A DNA stretch of 64,000 bases from Streptomyces sp. S465 (GCF_026898115.1 NZ_CP114036.1:868001-932000); one strand, 5' to 3'. Numbered from the stretch's first letter, positions 16,262 through 24,884 are shown. The notes: a model not told the origin generated them from the sequence alone. Numbers and translations: made by a program.

Positions 16262-16697
16262 GCTTGCTCACCTTGTTCCGCGGGCCGACGAGGCTGATCG
16301 CGAGATAGTCCAGGTCCTCGCTCCTGGTGCCGGCCAGGCTCTCGAGGTACGCGTCGTAGACCCGTGAGGTCTGGGCCTGTCCGGGCATGTCGACCAGGAA
16401 CAGGTCGTCCTTCCCGGTGGCCTTGGCGCGCAGCTCGCGCAGCGCCTGGGGGCCGGCGGCCAGGATCGAGCAGCCGGCCCACGGCAGCCCCGGGTGGCCG
16501 GCTCCGGACCCGTCCGTGCCGTCCGGCCCCAGCAGCTCCGGCATCGCCCGGCCGACGGCGGCGGCCATGCAGGCGGCGGCGTTCACCGCCCGGCCCGCCG
16601 GCAGTCCCTCGGCCACGACGATCACCCACTTCAGCTTCGCCTGCCGGGTGGACTGGTCGGTGCGCACGTCCTCAACGGACAGCTGGGGAACGGACAC
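16233..16697 (-). CDS. DUF2000 domain protein
   Basis: 154-residue cytoplasmic protein. KWVIVVAEGLPAGRAVNAAA, LPWAGCSILAAGPQALRELR and ISLVGPRNKVSKLIGKLPL match the DUF2000 family, which has a peptidyl-tRNA-hydrolase-like fold and no assigned function. GTG 16697 is selected because AAGGAG lies 9 bases upstream; the much longer open frame above it crosses the divergent promoter. It is transcribed divergently from an Lrp-type regulator, an arrangement that suggests the regulator controls it. Confidence 0.83.
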   Translation of the reverse strand: MSVPQLSVEDVRTDQSTRQAKLKWVIVVAEGLPAGRAVNAAACMAAAVGRAMPELLGPDGTDGSGAGHPGLPWAGCSILAAGPQALRELRAKATGKDDLFLVDMPGQAQTSRVYDAYLESLAGTRSEDLDYLAISLVGPRNKVSKLIGKLPLLR

Positions 16698-16796
16698 GAG
16701 CGGCACTCCTTGTCGATGACTAATGTGGTGGACGGTACCCATCCATCCGTGTCCTGGGGTGGCTCGCCGAATTTCCTCAGGCAAAGGAGCACTTTC

Positions 16797-17291
16797 GTGG
16801 AACTTGATGCACTCGACCGTGCTCTTTTGCGGGAGCTGCAGAACGATGCACGCCAGACCAATCGGGAGCTGGCCCTGCGGACGGGGGTCTCGCCGTCGAC
16901 CTCCCTGGAGCGGGTCCGGGCACTGCGGGAGCGCGGCATCATCAGCGGGTACCACGCCGCCGTCGACCTGGAGACGGTCGGCCGTCCGGTCCAGGCGCTG
17001 ATCTCGGTGCGGATCCGCCCGCCGTCCCGGCCGGTCATCGAGGGCTTCCGCGAATGGGCCGCCCGGCTGCCGGAGACCATCGGCCTGTTCGTCACCTCCG
17101 GCGCCCATGACTTCCTCATCCACGTGGCGGTGCCGGACACGGGCGGGCTGTACGCGTTCGTGATCGACCGGCTCACCGAGCGCCGCGAGGTGGCGGATGT
17201 GCAGACCACGATGGTGTACGAACACACCCAGTCACGGTGTATCGACCCGGCCCCGGCCGAGCGCCCCGCGCCCTCCCACCGCAGGCGCTAG
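16797..17291 (+). CDS. Lrp/AsnC family transcriptional regulator
   Basis: 164-residue regulator. The N-terminal helix-turn-helix (about 2-60: ELDALDRALLRELQNDARQ, then SPSTSLERVRALRERGIISG) precedes the RAM effector domain (about 65-150: VDLETVGRPVQALISVRI, then VTSGAHDFLIHVAV). The start is GTG 16797 with AAAGGAG at 16783-16789. It lies divergent to the DUF2000 gene with a 99-bp intergenic region. The effector is likely an amino acid, as in the family; nothing here identifies which. Confidence 0.9.
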   Translation: MELDALDRALLRELQNDARQTNRELALRTGVSPSTSLERVRALRERGIISGYHAAVDLETVGRPVQALISVRIRPPSRPVIEGFREWAARLPETIGLFVTSGAHDFLIHVAVPDTGGLYAFVIDRLTERREVADVQTTMVYEHTQSRCIDPAPAERPAPSHRRR

Positions 17292-17323
17292 GGCGTGTGG
17301 GGAAAGTAGCGCCGTCCACGCCC
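17291..17323. terminator. Hairpin between Lrp and NCS1 permease genes
   Basis: Arms GGGCGTG (17291-17297) and CACGCCC (17317-17323) with a 19-nt loop lie between two convergent genes. The arm starts on the last base of the Lrp stop codon. There is no T-tract, as is common in Streptomyces. Moderate stability. Confidence 0.45.
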
Positions 17324-17346
17324 GGGGGTGCGTACGCCGATGGCGG

Positions 17347-18774
17347 TCAGGAGCCCGTCGCCGCCGTCGTCTTCTCCGGCCGCGACTCGGGGGTGGCCGG
17401 CGCGTGGCGCACCCACAGCGGCCGCAGCCGGCGGGTCAGCAGATAGAGCACCGCGGCGACGGCCGCCGCGACGAACATGCTCAGATCTCCCGCGTGCGGA
17501 TGGGCCGAGGCGAACGCCCCGGTGTAGAGGTCGGACCGCCAGAACGGCACCGAGGCCAGCACCCCGCCGCCCCAGGCGACGATGCCCCAGGAGAGCACCC
17601 GACCGCGGTCGTACAGCTCGGCGATCCGGCCGGGGTCACTGCGGCCGCCCACGTGGTAGTCGAGCAGCAGCACGGTGGCGAACGGCGCGATGAAGTACGC
17701 GGTGAGGTTGAGGAACACCGCGAACTTCTGCTCGGTCCCGGAGTGTCCCCACAGGCTGATCCCGTACGCCAGCGCGCAGATGAGGGTGACGGCCTGGGTC
17801 CTTGTGACCGGCACCTTCAGCGTCTGGACGGAGATGGCGCCGCCGTAGACGTTGAGGAAGTTCTGGGCGAGGGCCGAGAGCCCGATGGCGATCAGGGCGG
17901 GGACGGCGAACGGCCCGGTCAGCTGGTGCAGGGCGGTGATGGAGTCGGTGCTGGTGGCGTTGGAGCCGAGGAGCACACCGAGGATGCCGAGCCAGCAGAT
18001 GGTGACGAAGTTGCCCAACCCGGTGTACCAGGCGGTGCGGCTCACCACGCGTGGCGTATCGGGCAGATAGCGCGAGTAGTCCGAGGCGAACGGCGCCCAG
18101 GCGACGAGGAAGGAGAGGAACCAGCCGCCGAAGGTGATCCAGCCGCCGGTGGAACCGATGTAGTCCGGTGCCTTGGGATCGGCGCCGAAGGTGCCCGCGC
18201 CCCGTGCCAGGGCCACCACCGTGATCATGACGAACAGCGGAGTGAGCACATAGGTCAGCACCCGCTGAAGGAAATTGATCATGTTGTAGCCGTAGATGGA
18301 CACCACCAGCTCGATGAGGGTGAGCGCCAATCCACAGACCCAGAAGGGCAGATGGGTCAGCTCGGAGATCGCCTTGCCGCCGAGGATCACGGTGACGGCG
18401 GCCCAGCCGACCCCGGCGAACACGTTGATGTACGCCACCGGCAGGAAGTTGCCGAAGAAACCGAGCGGCCCGCGCGCCTGGATCTGCTGGGGCACCCCCA
18501 GCCGTACCCCCATCCGGGACATCACGGCCATCAGCAGTGCGCCGAGCCCCGCGCCGACCACGATCGCGGCGACGGCGGCGCCGAAGCTGAGGCCGAGTCC
18601 GACCGCGCTGAACCCGAGCAGGATGACGGGGAAGTTGAGACCGGCGGCGAACCAGACGAAGAACTGCGAACTGGGCTTGCCGTGCCGCTCGTTGTCGGGG
18701 ATGTGGTCGACCCCGAAGGGCTCCACCTTGGTGACCGCGCTGCCGTACACCGGCGCCGGGTCGTCGTGGGTCAT
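17347..18774 (-). CDS. NCS1-family nucleobase/heterocycle:cation permease
   Basis: 475-residue, about twelve-helix membrane protein of the nucleobase-cation-symport-1 family (cytosine, uracil, hydantoin, allantoin and similar). Diagnostic stretches: VEPFGVDHIPDNERHGKP before helix 1, NFPVILLGFSAVGLGLSFG in helix 1, SRMGVRLGVPQQIQARGP, and APFASDYSRYLPD in the helix 6 region. It lies downstream of the flavin reductase fusion on the same strand (77-bp gap) and probably imports the substrate of the monooxygenase pathway. Exact specificity cannot be read from sequence. Confidence 0.9.
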   Translation of the reverse strand: MTHDDPAPVYGSAVTKVEPFGVDHIPDNERHGKPSSQFFVWFAAGLNFPVILLGFSAVGLGLSFGAAVAAIVVGAGLGALLMAVMSRMGVRLGVPQQIQARGPLGFFGNFLPVAYINVFAGVGWAAVTVILGGKAISELTHLPFWVCGLALTLIELVVSIYGYNMINFLQRVLTYVLTPLFVMITVVALARGAGTFGADPKAPDYIGSTGGWITFGGWFLSFLVAWAPFASDYSRYLPDTPRVVSRTAWYTGLGNFVTICWLGILGVLLGSNATSTDSITALHQLTGPFAVPALIAIGLSALAQNFLNVYGGAISVQTLKVPVTRTQAVTLICALAYGISLWGHSGTEQKFAVFLNLTAYFIAPFATVLLLDYHVGGRSDPGRIAELYDRGRVLSWGIVAWGGGVLASVPFWRSDLYTGAFASAHPHAGDLSMFVAAAVAAVLYLLTRRLRPLWVRHAPATPESRPEKTTAATGS

Positions 18775-18851
18775 GGGGGTGCTCCTGTGCGGGAGGGGAC
18801 GTCAGAGGGCGGTGCGGGGCCGGCGGATCCACGGATCGGGGCGGCGGCGTC

Positions 18852-19769
18852 TCACCACGGCAGGGGCGCGGTGTGGGAGATGTCGAAGAAACCGCCGCCG
18901 CTGTAGACCAGCGGGGCCAGCTCCTCATGGCGGGCGGAGACCACCCGGCCGGTGAAGACGGTGTGGCTGCCGGCCTCCAGCCGCTCGCCGATCTCCACCT
19001 CCAGCTGGGCGCAGGACCCGTCGATCAGCGGGGCGCCGAAGCCGCCGGGGGTCCAGGACAGCCCGGCGAACTTGTCGTCCGCCTTGGAGGCGAAGGTCTT
19101 GGCCACGTCCAGCTGGCCGGCGGCGAGGATGTTGATCCCCAGATGGGTGGCCCGGTGCAGCGCGGGGTGGGTGGCGGAGCTGCGCTGGACGCAGACCAGC
19201 ACCATCGGCGGGTCCAGCGAGATGCTGGCGAAGGCGTTCACCGCGAGCCCCCGTGGCCTGCCGTCGTCGTCGCAGGTCACCACGGTGACACCGGTGATGA
19301 ACTTACGGTGCACCCCGCGCACCAGGTCGGCGTCGACGGCCGCCTGCTGGGTGGTGGTGATGATCCCGAGCGCCTCCAGCAGCTGGCGGGGGTCCCAGGT
19401 CACCCACTCCTCGCTGACCACCCCGTGGTCGAAGCGGGCGAAGGTGGCGCCGGAGACCTCGACCGGCCGGCCGGTGGCCGGCACCCCGAGGAAGTCGCCG
19501 GTGTGACTGCCGGTGCTGCGCCAGCGGATCGCCAGCGTTTCGCCGTCCTCCACGACCTCCTCGATCTCGGTACGGAGATCGGGAAAGGCCTGGCGGATGG
19601 CGCGGATGGACTCCTTGAACTGCTCTCGGTCCTGGGGGGCCGCGGCGGGGCCGCGACGGCGTACGTAGGCGGGGCTGAGCAGGTCGTCGAGCGCGTCGAC
19701 CTGGCCCCGGTCCCAGACGGCCTGCCAGGTGGAGCGGATGCGGGCGGTGCGGTGGGGAGTATGCGTCAT
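18852..19769 (-). CDS. SnoaL-like domain fused to a flavin reductase
   Basis: 305-residue two-domain protein. Residues about 5-135 form a SnoaL/ester-cyclase-like domain (WQAVWDRGQVDALDDLLSP, IRAIRQAFPDLRTEIEEVVE, RWRSTGSHTGDFLGVPATG). Residues about 150-305 form an HpaC/RutF-type flavin reductase (GVTVVTCDDDGRPRGLAVNAF, SISLDPPMVLVCVQRSSATH, GINILAAGQLDVAKTFAS, HTVFTGRVVSARHEE). The reductase half should supply FMNH2 to the luciferase-like monooxygenase encoded divergently; the SnoaL half may act on a pathway intermediate. The fusion itself is unusual. GAGGGAA precedes the ATG. It shares an operator region with the divergent operon. Confidence 0.85.
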   Translation of the reverse strand: MTHTPHRTARIRSTWQAVWDRGQVDALDDLLSPAYVRRRGPAAAPQDREQFKESIRAIRQAFPDLRTEIEEVVEDGETLAIRWRSTGSHTGDFLGVPATGRPVEVSGATFARFDHGVVSEEWVTWDPRQLLEALGIITTTQQAAVDADLVRGVHRKFITGVTVVTCDDDGRPRGLAVNAFASISLDPPMVLVCVQRSSATHPALHRATHLGINILAAGQLDVAKTFASKADDKFAGLSWTPGGFGAPLIDGSCAQLEVEIGERLEAGSHTVFTGRVVSARHEELAPLVYSGGGFFDISHTAPLPW

Positions 19770-19789
19770 GCCGTGTTCCCTCAGTCAGC

Positions 19790-19801
19790 TCTTGTATGGC
19801 A
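19790..19801. promoter_or_regulatory. Candidate GntR operator, copy 1
   Basis: TCTTGTATGGCA. The identical 12-mer occurs at 24885-24896 upstream of the GntR gene that closes this locus. Here it covers the expected transcription start just downstream of the minus-strand -10, a classic repression position. Confidence 0.6.
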
Positions 19802-19805
19802 GAGG

Positions 19806-19834
19806 ACCGTAGAAAGGCCATCAGCTGCTGTCAA
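19806..19834 (-). promoter_or_regulatory. Promoter of the flavin reductase/permease operon
   Basis: Minus strand: -35 TTGACA (19834-19829), 17-bp spacer, -10 TACGGT (19811-19806). This is one of the best hexamer pairs in the window. The transcript would start about 30 nt before the ATG at 19769. Confidence 0.65.
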
Positions 19835-19926
19835 CACCCTGAGCCGAATGAACCGGAAACGGACCCGGGACTCCCTGGTTGAACAGCAAAGACACAGGTC
19901 AAATGTTGTTGCCTGGGCCGTGGCCC

Positions 19927-19956
19927 TTGACGGGGCCAGAAATGGACTCCTAGCCT
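19927..19956 (+). promoter_or_regulatory. Promoter of the monooxygenase operon
   Basis: TTGACG (19927-19932), 18-bp spacer, TAGCCT (19951-19956). An ATG at 19964 falls where transcription should begin, so leaderless translation from 19964 is possible. The conventional start 20003 has AGGACG ahead of it. Confidence 0.6.
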
Positions 19957-20002
19957 CCCTGCCATGGCACAGCGTGACCCGGAAGAACAGGACGGACGCT
20001 GC

Positions 20003-21142
20003 ATGCGCTTCTCGATATTCCACAATCTCGGTGCCCCGGGCCGTCTCGGCGAGTACGCCGACGTCATGGCCGAGGCACGGGAGTTCGCGGTCGCCGCGGA
20101 CCAGGCGGGCTTCTGGTCCACCTGGTACACCGAGCACCACTTCGGGCACGAGGCGATCGAGATCACCCCGAACCCGGTGCTGATGGGCGCGGACATCGCC
20201 GCGCGTACGACACGGATCCGGATCGGCCAGGCGGCCTCCATCGCCACCTTCTGGCATCCGCTGCGGCTCGCCGAGGACATCGCGATGCTCGACCAGCTCT
20301 CGGGGGGCCGGGTCGAGGTCGGTCTCGGCCGGGGGCTGTACGGGCGTGAGGCACTCAACCTCAACGCTCTGGCCGATCCGCGTGACCAGGAGCAGAACCG
20401 CGCCCTGTACGACGAGACGGTGGAGGTGCTGCGCAAGGCGTGGAGCGGCGAGTTCTTCGCGCACCGGGGCCGCTTCTACGAGTTCCCCGCCCCCGGGGTG
20501 AAGTGGAACCATCCCCTCTCCCCCGCCACCCCGGAGTACACCGAGGCCGGTGTCATCACCAAGATGCAGGTCACGCCGTTTCCGTTGCAGCGGCCGCACC
20601 CGCCGCTGTGGCAGGTCATCGACAGCCCCCGCTCGATCAAGGCCGCCGCGGCCGACGGCGTCCAGGGGATGTTCTGGCTGCCGCCGGTCTCCGCGCTCAA
20701 GGAGCGGTTCGAGCTCTACCGGGACACCGCGAGCCAGGCGTCCGGCCGCAGTTACGCGCTCGGCGAGGGCATCGGCCTGGTGCGCGATGTGTATGTCGCC
20801 GACACCATGGAGCAGGCACGCGCCGAATTCGAAGAGGCGCTGATGACCACCTACCGGTGGATCATGCACTGGCGGGGACTGGCCAACCTCATGGAGGCGG
20901 GCGAGGAGCTCACCGACGCCCATGAGCTGTCCTTCGACTTCCTCCAGCGGCGCAATCTGCTGGTCGGCACCCCCGAGTACGTCGCGGAGAAGATCGCCGA
21001 ACTGCGCGACGAGGTGGGCCTGGAACATCTGCTGCTGTGGACCACCCACCCCGGTCTGCCGCACCGCAACGCCATGCGCAGCCTGGAGCTGTTCGCCGAG
21101 AAGGTCATGCCGCAGTTCACCACCGGCGGCGCTCATGGCTGA
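20003..21142 (+). CDS. Luciferase-like (LLM) flavin-dependent monooxygenase
   Basis: 379-residue TIM-barrel enzyme of the bacterial luciferase-like family: MRFSIFHNLGAPGRLGEYAD at the N-terminus, FWSTWYTEHHFGHEAIEITPNPVL, RIRIGQAASIATFWHPLRLAEDIAMLDQLSGGRVEVGLGRG in segments, and LVGTPEYVAEKIAEL near the C-terminus. Such enzymes use FMNH2 from a separate reductase, which is encoded divergently here. In pathway context it is the likely ring-opening or hydroxylating step. Start 20003 matches the family; ATG 19964 (13 extra residues) would match a leaderless transcript. It overlaps the next gene by 8 bp. Confidence 0.88.
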   Translation: MRFSIFHNLGAPGRLGEYADVMAEAREFAVAADQAGFWSTWYTEHHFGHEAIEITPNPVLMGADIAARTTRIRIGQAASIATFWHPLRLAEDIAMLDQLSGGRVEVGLGRGLYGREALNLNALADPRDQEQNRALYDETVEVLRKAWSGEFFAHRGRFYEFPAPGVKWNHPLSPATPEYTEAGVITKMQVTPFPLQRPHPPLWQVIDSPRSIKAAAADGVQGMFWLPPVSALKERFELYRDTASQASGRSYALGEGIGLVRDVYVADTMEQARAEFEEALMTTYRWIMHWRGLANLMEAGEELTDAHELSFDFLQRRNLLVGTPEYVAEKIAELRDEVGLEHLLLWTTHPGLPHRNAMRSLELFAEKVMPQFTTGGAHG

Positions 21143-21743
21143 GGCGCTGCTGCGCAAGGTCGTCACCGTCACCGATGAGCTGCTGCTGGAGCTCGGCCGC
21201 CCGGTCGCGGTGCCGGTGCGCCGGGCCGCGGCGGCCGCGGTGATCCGCAACCCCTGGGCCGGGGCCGGCTTCGTCGCCGATCTGGGGCCCGAGGTCGAGC
21301 GGATCGCACCGGGGCTGGCCCGGCTGCTCACCGGCCGGATCAGCGAGGCGCTGGGCGGGGTCGACCGGATCGAGTCCTTCGGCAAGGCCGCGATCGTGGG
21401 GCTGGACGGGGAGATCGAGCACGGCGGCGCGCTGATCCACACCCCCTTCTTCGGCAATGTCCTGCGTGAGCTGACCGAGGGCACCTCGATCATCGTCTTC
21501 AGCGACGACCGGCTCGCGGCCGGTGAGCCGCTGACCGTGCCGCTGTGGCACAAGACCGCGGCCGCGACCCGCTCGCACTACCTGACCTGCCAGATCCGCA
21601 TCCCCGACGCGCCCCGCCCGGACGAGATCGTCGTCATCGCGGCCGGGGCGTCCGGCCCGCGCCCGAACGCCCGGATCGGGGACCGCTCCACCGACCCCCT
21701 CATCCGCCTCGCCGACCTGGACGACCTGGAGACCGTGACGTGA
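21135..21743 (+). CDS. AA_synth (DUF1185) family protein, copy 1
   Basis: 202-residue protein of the 'amino acid synthesis' family, whose members are structurally characterised but functionally obscure and often sit beside luciferase-like monooxygenases and dehydrogenases. Core: AAAAAVIRNPWAGAGFVADL, SFGKAAIVGLDGEIEHGGAL, RADEIV-type end (PRPDEIVVIAAGASGPRPNAR). ATG overlaps the monooxygenase stop by 8 bp, and its own stop overlaps the GTG of the paralogue that follows. A catalytic role on a pathway intermediate, or a two-subunit enzyme with copy 2, is inference. Confidence 0.85.
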   Translation: MAEALLRKVVTVTDELLLELGRPVAVPVRRAAAAAVIRNPWAGAGFVADLGPEVERIAPGLARLLTGRISEALGGVDRIESFGKAAIVGLDGEIEHGGALIHTPFFGNVLRELTEGTSIIVFSDDRLAAGEPLTVPLWHKTAAATRSHYLTCQIRIPDAPRPDEIVVIAAGASGPRPNARIGDRSTDPLIRLADLDDLETVT

Positions 21744-22291
21744 ACCTCCGCAAGATCATCACCTACACCGAGGACATCCACAGCGAGGGCGGCCGCCCGG
21801 TGGCCCCGCCGGCCCGTACGGCGGTGGTGCTCGCCGTCATCGAGAACCCGTGGGCCGGACAGGGCTTCGTGGCCGATCTGCTGCCCGGGATCGACGAGGT
21901 GGCGCCGAAGCTCGGCGAGCTGCTGGCCCCGCGCGTGGTCGAGGCGCTGGGCGCGCCGGTGGAGGCGTACGGGAAGGCCGCGATCGTGGGGCTGGACGGG
22001 GAGATCGAGCACGGCTCCGGGCTGATCCACACCCTCAAGTTCGGCGACCACTTCCGGCGGGCGGCGAACGCGACGACCCTGCTGCCGGCCGTGGAGAAGC
22101 GGGCCGCCGCGGGAACGGTCTTCGACATTCCGCTCAAGCACGTCACCGACGCCACCATCCGCTCGCACCACCAGAGCATCGAGGTACGGGTGGCGGACGC
22201 GCCGCGCGCCGACGAGATCGTCATCGGGCTCGCGGCGGCCGCCCAGGGCCGCCCCCAGGCCCGGCTGGCCCCGCTGTCGACGGAGCGGTGA
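21740..22291 (+). CDS. AA_synth (DUF1185) family protein, copy 2
   Basis: 183-residue paralogue of the preceding gene, shorter at the C-terminus. It shares the central YGKAAIVGLDGEIEHGSG and the closing RADEIVIGLAAAAQGRPQAR. GTG 21740 overlaps the stop of copy 1 (GTGA), so translation is coupled. A 42-bp tract is identical between copies (21384-21425 and 21974-22015) although the rest has diverged, pointing to conversion or strong constraint. The coupled pair suggests a hetero-oligomer. Confidence 0.85.
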   Translation: MNLRKIITYTEDIHSEGGRPVAPPARTAVVLAVIENPWAGQGFVADLLPGIDEVAPKLGELLAPRVVEALGAPVEAYGKAAIVGLDGEIEHGSGLIHTLKFGDHFRRAANATTLLPAVEKRAAAGTVFDIPLKHVTDATIRSHHQSIEVRVADAPRADEIVIGLAAAAQGRPQARLAPLSTER

Positions 22292-22295
22292 GCGC

Positions 22296-23372
22296 GTGGT
22301 GAGTGACATGGGCAGGTCCGACGCGGGCGCGCGGGCGCGCGTCCCGGCCTCCCGGGCCGGGCACCGCCCCGCCGCGGCGGCCACGGCCGGCACCGAGCCG
22401 GCGGCGCGCACACCTCAGGCGCGCGCCGCGGACGCGCCCGCGGACCCTCCCCGCGCTTCGGCACGGCCGGAGGGCCCCCGCCGGGCGGCGCGGGCCGGTG
22501 CCCCGGTGCCGGTGGCGCTGAGCCACGAAGTCCACGGCGACGGCCCCGGGCTGGTGCTGCTGCACGGCGTGGGTCTCGACCGCCGGATGTGGGACCGCTG
22601 TCTGCCGGCTCTCGCGGCCCGGCACCGGGTCACGCTGGTCGATCTGCGCGGCCACGGCGACTCCCCGGCCGCGGCGGCCGGGGTGTCCCTCGCCGAGCTG
22701 GCCGCGGATGTCGGGGCGCTGCTGAGCGGTCCCACGCATGTCGTCGGCTTCTCGCTCGGCGCCCTGGTCGCCCAGCGGCTGGGGCTGGACCGGCCGGACC
22801 TCACCGCCTCGCTCACCCTGGTCAGCTCGGTCGCGGACCGGTCGGCTGAGGAGCGGGCCGCGGTGGTCCGCCGCCAGGAGCTGGCCGCGCAGGACTTCGA
22901 GGCGTCCGCGCGGGCGGCGGTCGACCGCTGGTTCTCGTCCGCCTGGCGGGAGCGGGAGCCGCAGCTGGCGCGGCAGGTGCTCGACACCCTGCTGGCCAAC
23001 GACCGGGCCTGCTACCTCGCCTGTTACCGGGTCTTCGGGACGGCCGACGGCGAGCTGTGGCCGGGGCTGCCCCGGATCGCCGCCCCCACCGTGGCGGTGA
23101 CCGGCGAGCGGGACCCCGGTTCGACCCCTGCCATGTCGCACCGGCTGGCCGAGCGGATCCCCGGCGGCCGGGCGGTGATCGTGCCCGGCGCCCGCCACCT
23201 GCTGCCGCTGGAGTGCCCCCAGGAGCTCACCGACGTGATCCTCGCCCACACCGGAAACGCCGCCGGAAACCCCACCGGAGCCCTCGCCGGAAACCCCACC
23301 GGAGCCCTCGCCGGAAACCCCGCCGGAGCCGCAACCGGAACCCCCACCGGACAGGAGTCCCACCGCTCATGA
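22296..23372 (+). CDS. Alpha/beta hydrolase
   Basis: 358-residue protein. After about 70 low-complexity Ala/Arg/Pro residues comes an alpha/beta-hydrolase domain: LVLLHGVGLDRRMWDRCLPAL (oxyanion HG), VDLRGHGDSPAA, nucleophile Ser153 in GFSLGAL, Asp in TGERDPGSTP and His in GARHLLPLECPQ. It resembles enol-lactonase and RutD-like hydrolases, so hydrolysis of an ester, lactone or amide intermediate is likely. The C-terminus is a run of GNPTGALA repeats encoded by tandem DNA repeats. Starts GTG 22296, 22299 and ATG 22308 are all possible; the low-complexity N-terminus makes even a later start conceivable. It overlaps the dehydrogenase gene (ATGA). Confidence 0.83.
   Translation: MVSDMGRSDAGARARVPASRAGHRPAAAATAGTEPAARTPQARAADAPADPPRASARPEGPRRAARAGAPVPVALSHEVHGDGPGLVLLHGVGLDRRMWDRCLPALAARHRVTLVDLRGHGDSPAAAAGVSLAELAADVGALLSGPTHVVGFSLGALVAQRLGLDRPDLTASLTLVSSVADRSAEERAAVVRRQELAAQDFEASARAAVDRWFSSAWREREPQLARQVLDTLLANDRACYLACYRVFGTADGELWPGLPRIAAPTVAVTGERDPGSTPAMSHRLAERIPGGRAVIVPGARHLLPLECPQELTDVILAHTGNAAGNPTGALAGNPTGALAGNPAGAATGTPTGQESHRS
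23262..23333 (+). repeat. 24-bp in-frame tandem repeat, 3 units
   Basis: Units at 23262-23285, 23286-23309 and 23310-23333 each encode AGNPTGAL or a variant at the C-terminus of the hydrolase, with partial copies on both sides. The first two are identical, so this is a recently expanded array. Confidence 0.85.
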
Positions 23373-24856
23373 ACCCCCTGCCGCGCCATGACCACTACAT
23401 CGCGGGCGAGTGGACCGCCCCCGCCGACGGCGGCTACTTCACCAGCCTCAACCCGGCCACCGCCGAGCCCTGGTACGAGGCGGCGAGTGGCACCGCCGCC
23501 GATGTGGACCGCGCGGTGGGTGCCGCCCGCGCCGCCTTCGAGGATCCGCGCTGGCGCGACCTGAGCCAGACCCGGCGCGGGCGGCTGCTGCGGAACCTGG
23601 GCGATCTGATCGGCGAGCACGCCGAGCGGCTGGCCCGTACCGAGACCCTCGACAACGGCAAGCTGCTGCGCGAGATGCGGGCCCAACTCGCCGGACTGCC
23701 GGAGTACTTCTACTACTACGCGGGACTCGCCGACAAGATCCAGGGCGAGGTGATCCCCGGGGCGAGCCGCGAACTGCTCAACTACACCCTGCGCGAACCG
23801 GTGGGCGTGGTCGGCGCCATCACCCCCTGGAACTCCCCGCTGCTGCTCACCGCCACCAAGCTCGCGCCGGCGCTGGCCGCCGGGAACACGGTGGTGGTCA
23901 AGCCCTCGGAGCACACCTCGGCCTCGCTGCTGGCGCTGGCGCCGCTCTTCGCGGAGGCGGGTTTCCCGCCGGGAGTGGTCAATGTGGTCACCGGGTACGG
24001 CCCGGACGCGGGCGGACCGCTCACCGAGCACCCGGACGTGGCCAAGGTGACCTTCACCGGCTCCTCGGAAACCGGCCGCCGGATCGCCCGCACCTGCGCC
24101 GACCGGCTGATCCGCTGCACCCTGGAGCTCGGCGGCAAGTCGCCCAACATCATCTTCCCGGACGCCGACCTCGGCTCGGCCGCCATGGGGGTGATCGCGG
24201 GGATCTTCGCGGCCGCCGGCCAGACCTGTGTGGCGGGCAGCCGGGTGCTGGTGCACCGGGAGGTGTACGACGAGGTCCTGGAGCGGGTGACGGCGCGGGC
24301 GGCCACGATCCGGATCGGCGATCCGCTGGCGGAGACCACCGAACTCGGCCCGCTCGCCATCGCCGAGCAGCTGGACAAGGTCGAGTCCTACGTCGAGCTG
24401 GGGCGGGCCGAGGGCGGAAAGGTGGTCTGCGGCGGCAGCCGGCCCCGAACCGGCCTCGCCGGGTACTTCTACTCCCCCACCGTCTTCACCGGCACCGACA
24501 ACGGGATGCGGATCTGCCAGGAGGAGATCTTCGGGCCGGTCGCGACCGTGCTGCCCTTCGGCTCCGAGGAGGAGGCCCTGGCGATCGCCAACGACTCCGC
24601 GTACGGCCTGGCGGCGGGCGTGTGGACCCGGGATGTGAACCGGGTGCACCGGATGGCCGCGCGGCTGGAGGCCGGGACGGTGTGGGCGAACACCTATCGC
24701 TCGATGTCACCGATGTCCCCCCGGGCCGGGTTCAAGACCAGCGGGATGGGGACCGAGCACGGCACGGAGGTGATCCGGGAGTACACCCGGCTCAAGAGCG
24801 TCTGGATCAACACCAGCGAGGAGCCGGCCGGGGATCCGTTCATCCTGCGCTCCTGA
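23369..24856 (+). CDS. NAD(P)-dependent aldehyde dehydrogenase
   Basis: 495-residue enzyme of the ALDH superfamily. TPWNSPLLLTATKLAPALAAG and VVKPSEHTS form the cofactor site, FTGSSETGRRIA the phosphate loop, LELGGKSPNI carries the general-base Glu, and AAGQTCVAGSR carries the nucleophile Cys287. EEIFGPVATVLPF and SGMGTEHGTEVIREYT close the fold. Length is typical. ATG overlaps the hydrolase stop, with CAGGAG at 23352. Terminal position in the five-gene operon suggests it oxidises the aldehyde left after ring cleavage and hydrolysis, possibly a semialdehyde. Confidence 0.92.
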   Translation: MNPLPRHDHYIAGEWTAPADGGYFTSLNPATAEPWYEAASGTAADVDRAVGAARAAFEDPRWRDLSQTRRGRLLRNLGDLIGEHAERLARTETLDNGKLLREMRAQLAGLPEYFYYYAGLADKIQGEVIPGASRELLNYTLREPVGVVGAITPWNSPLLLTATKLAPALAAGNTVVVKPSEHTSASLLALAPLFAEAGFPPGVVNVVTGYGPDAGGPLTEHPDVAKVTFTGSSETGRRIARTCADRLIRCTLELGGKSPNIIFPDADLGSAAMGVIAGIFAAAGQTCVAGSRVLVHREVYDEVLERVTARAATIRIGDPLAETTELGPLAIAEQLDKVESYVELGRAEGGKVVCGGSRPRTGLAGYFYSPTVFTGTDNGMRICQEEIFGPVATVLPFGSEEEALAIANDSAYGLAAGVWTRDVNRVHRMAARLEAGTVWANTYRSMSPMSPRAGFKTSGMGTEHGTEVIREYTRLKSVWINTSEEPAGDPFILRS

Positions 24857-24884
24857 GCCGATGTCCGGCCGCCCGGAAGAGGGT

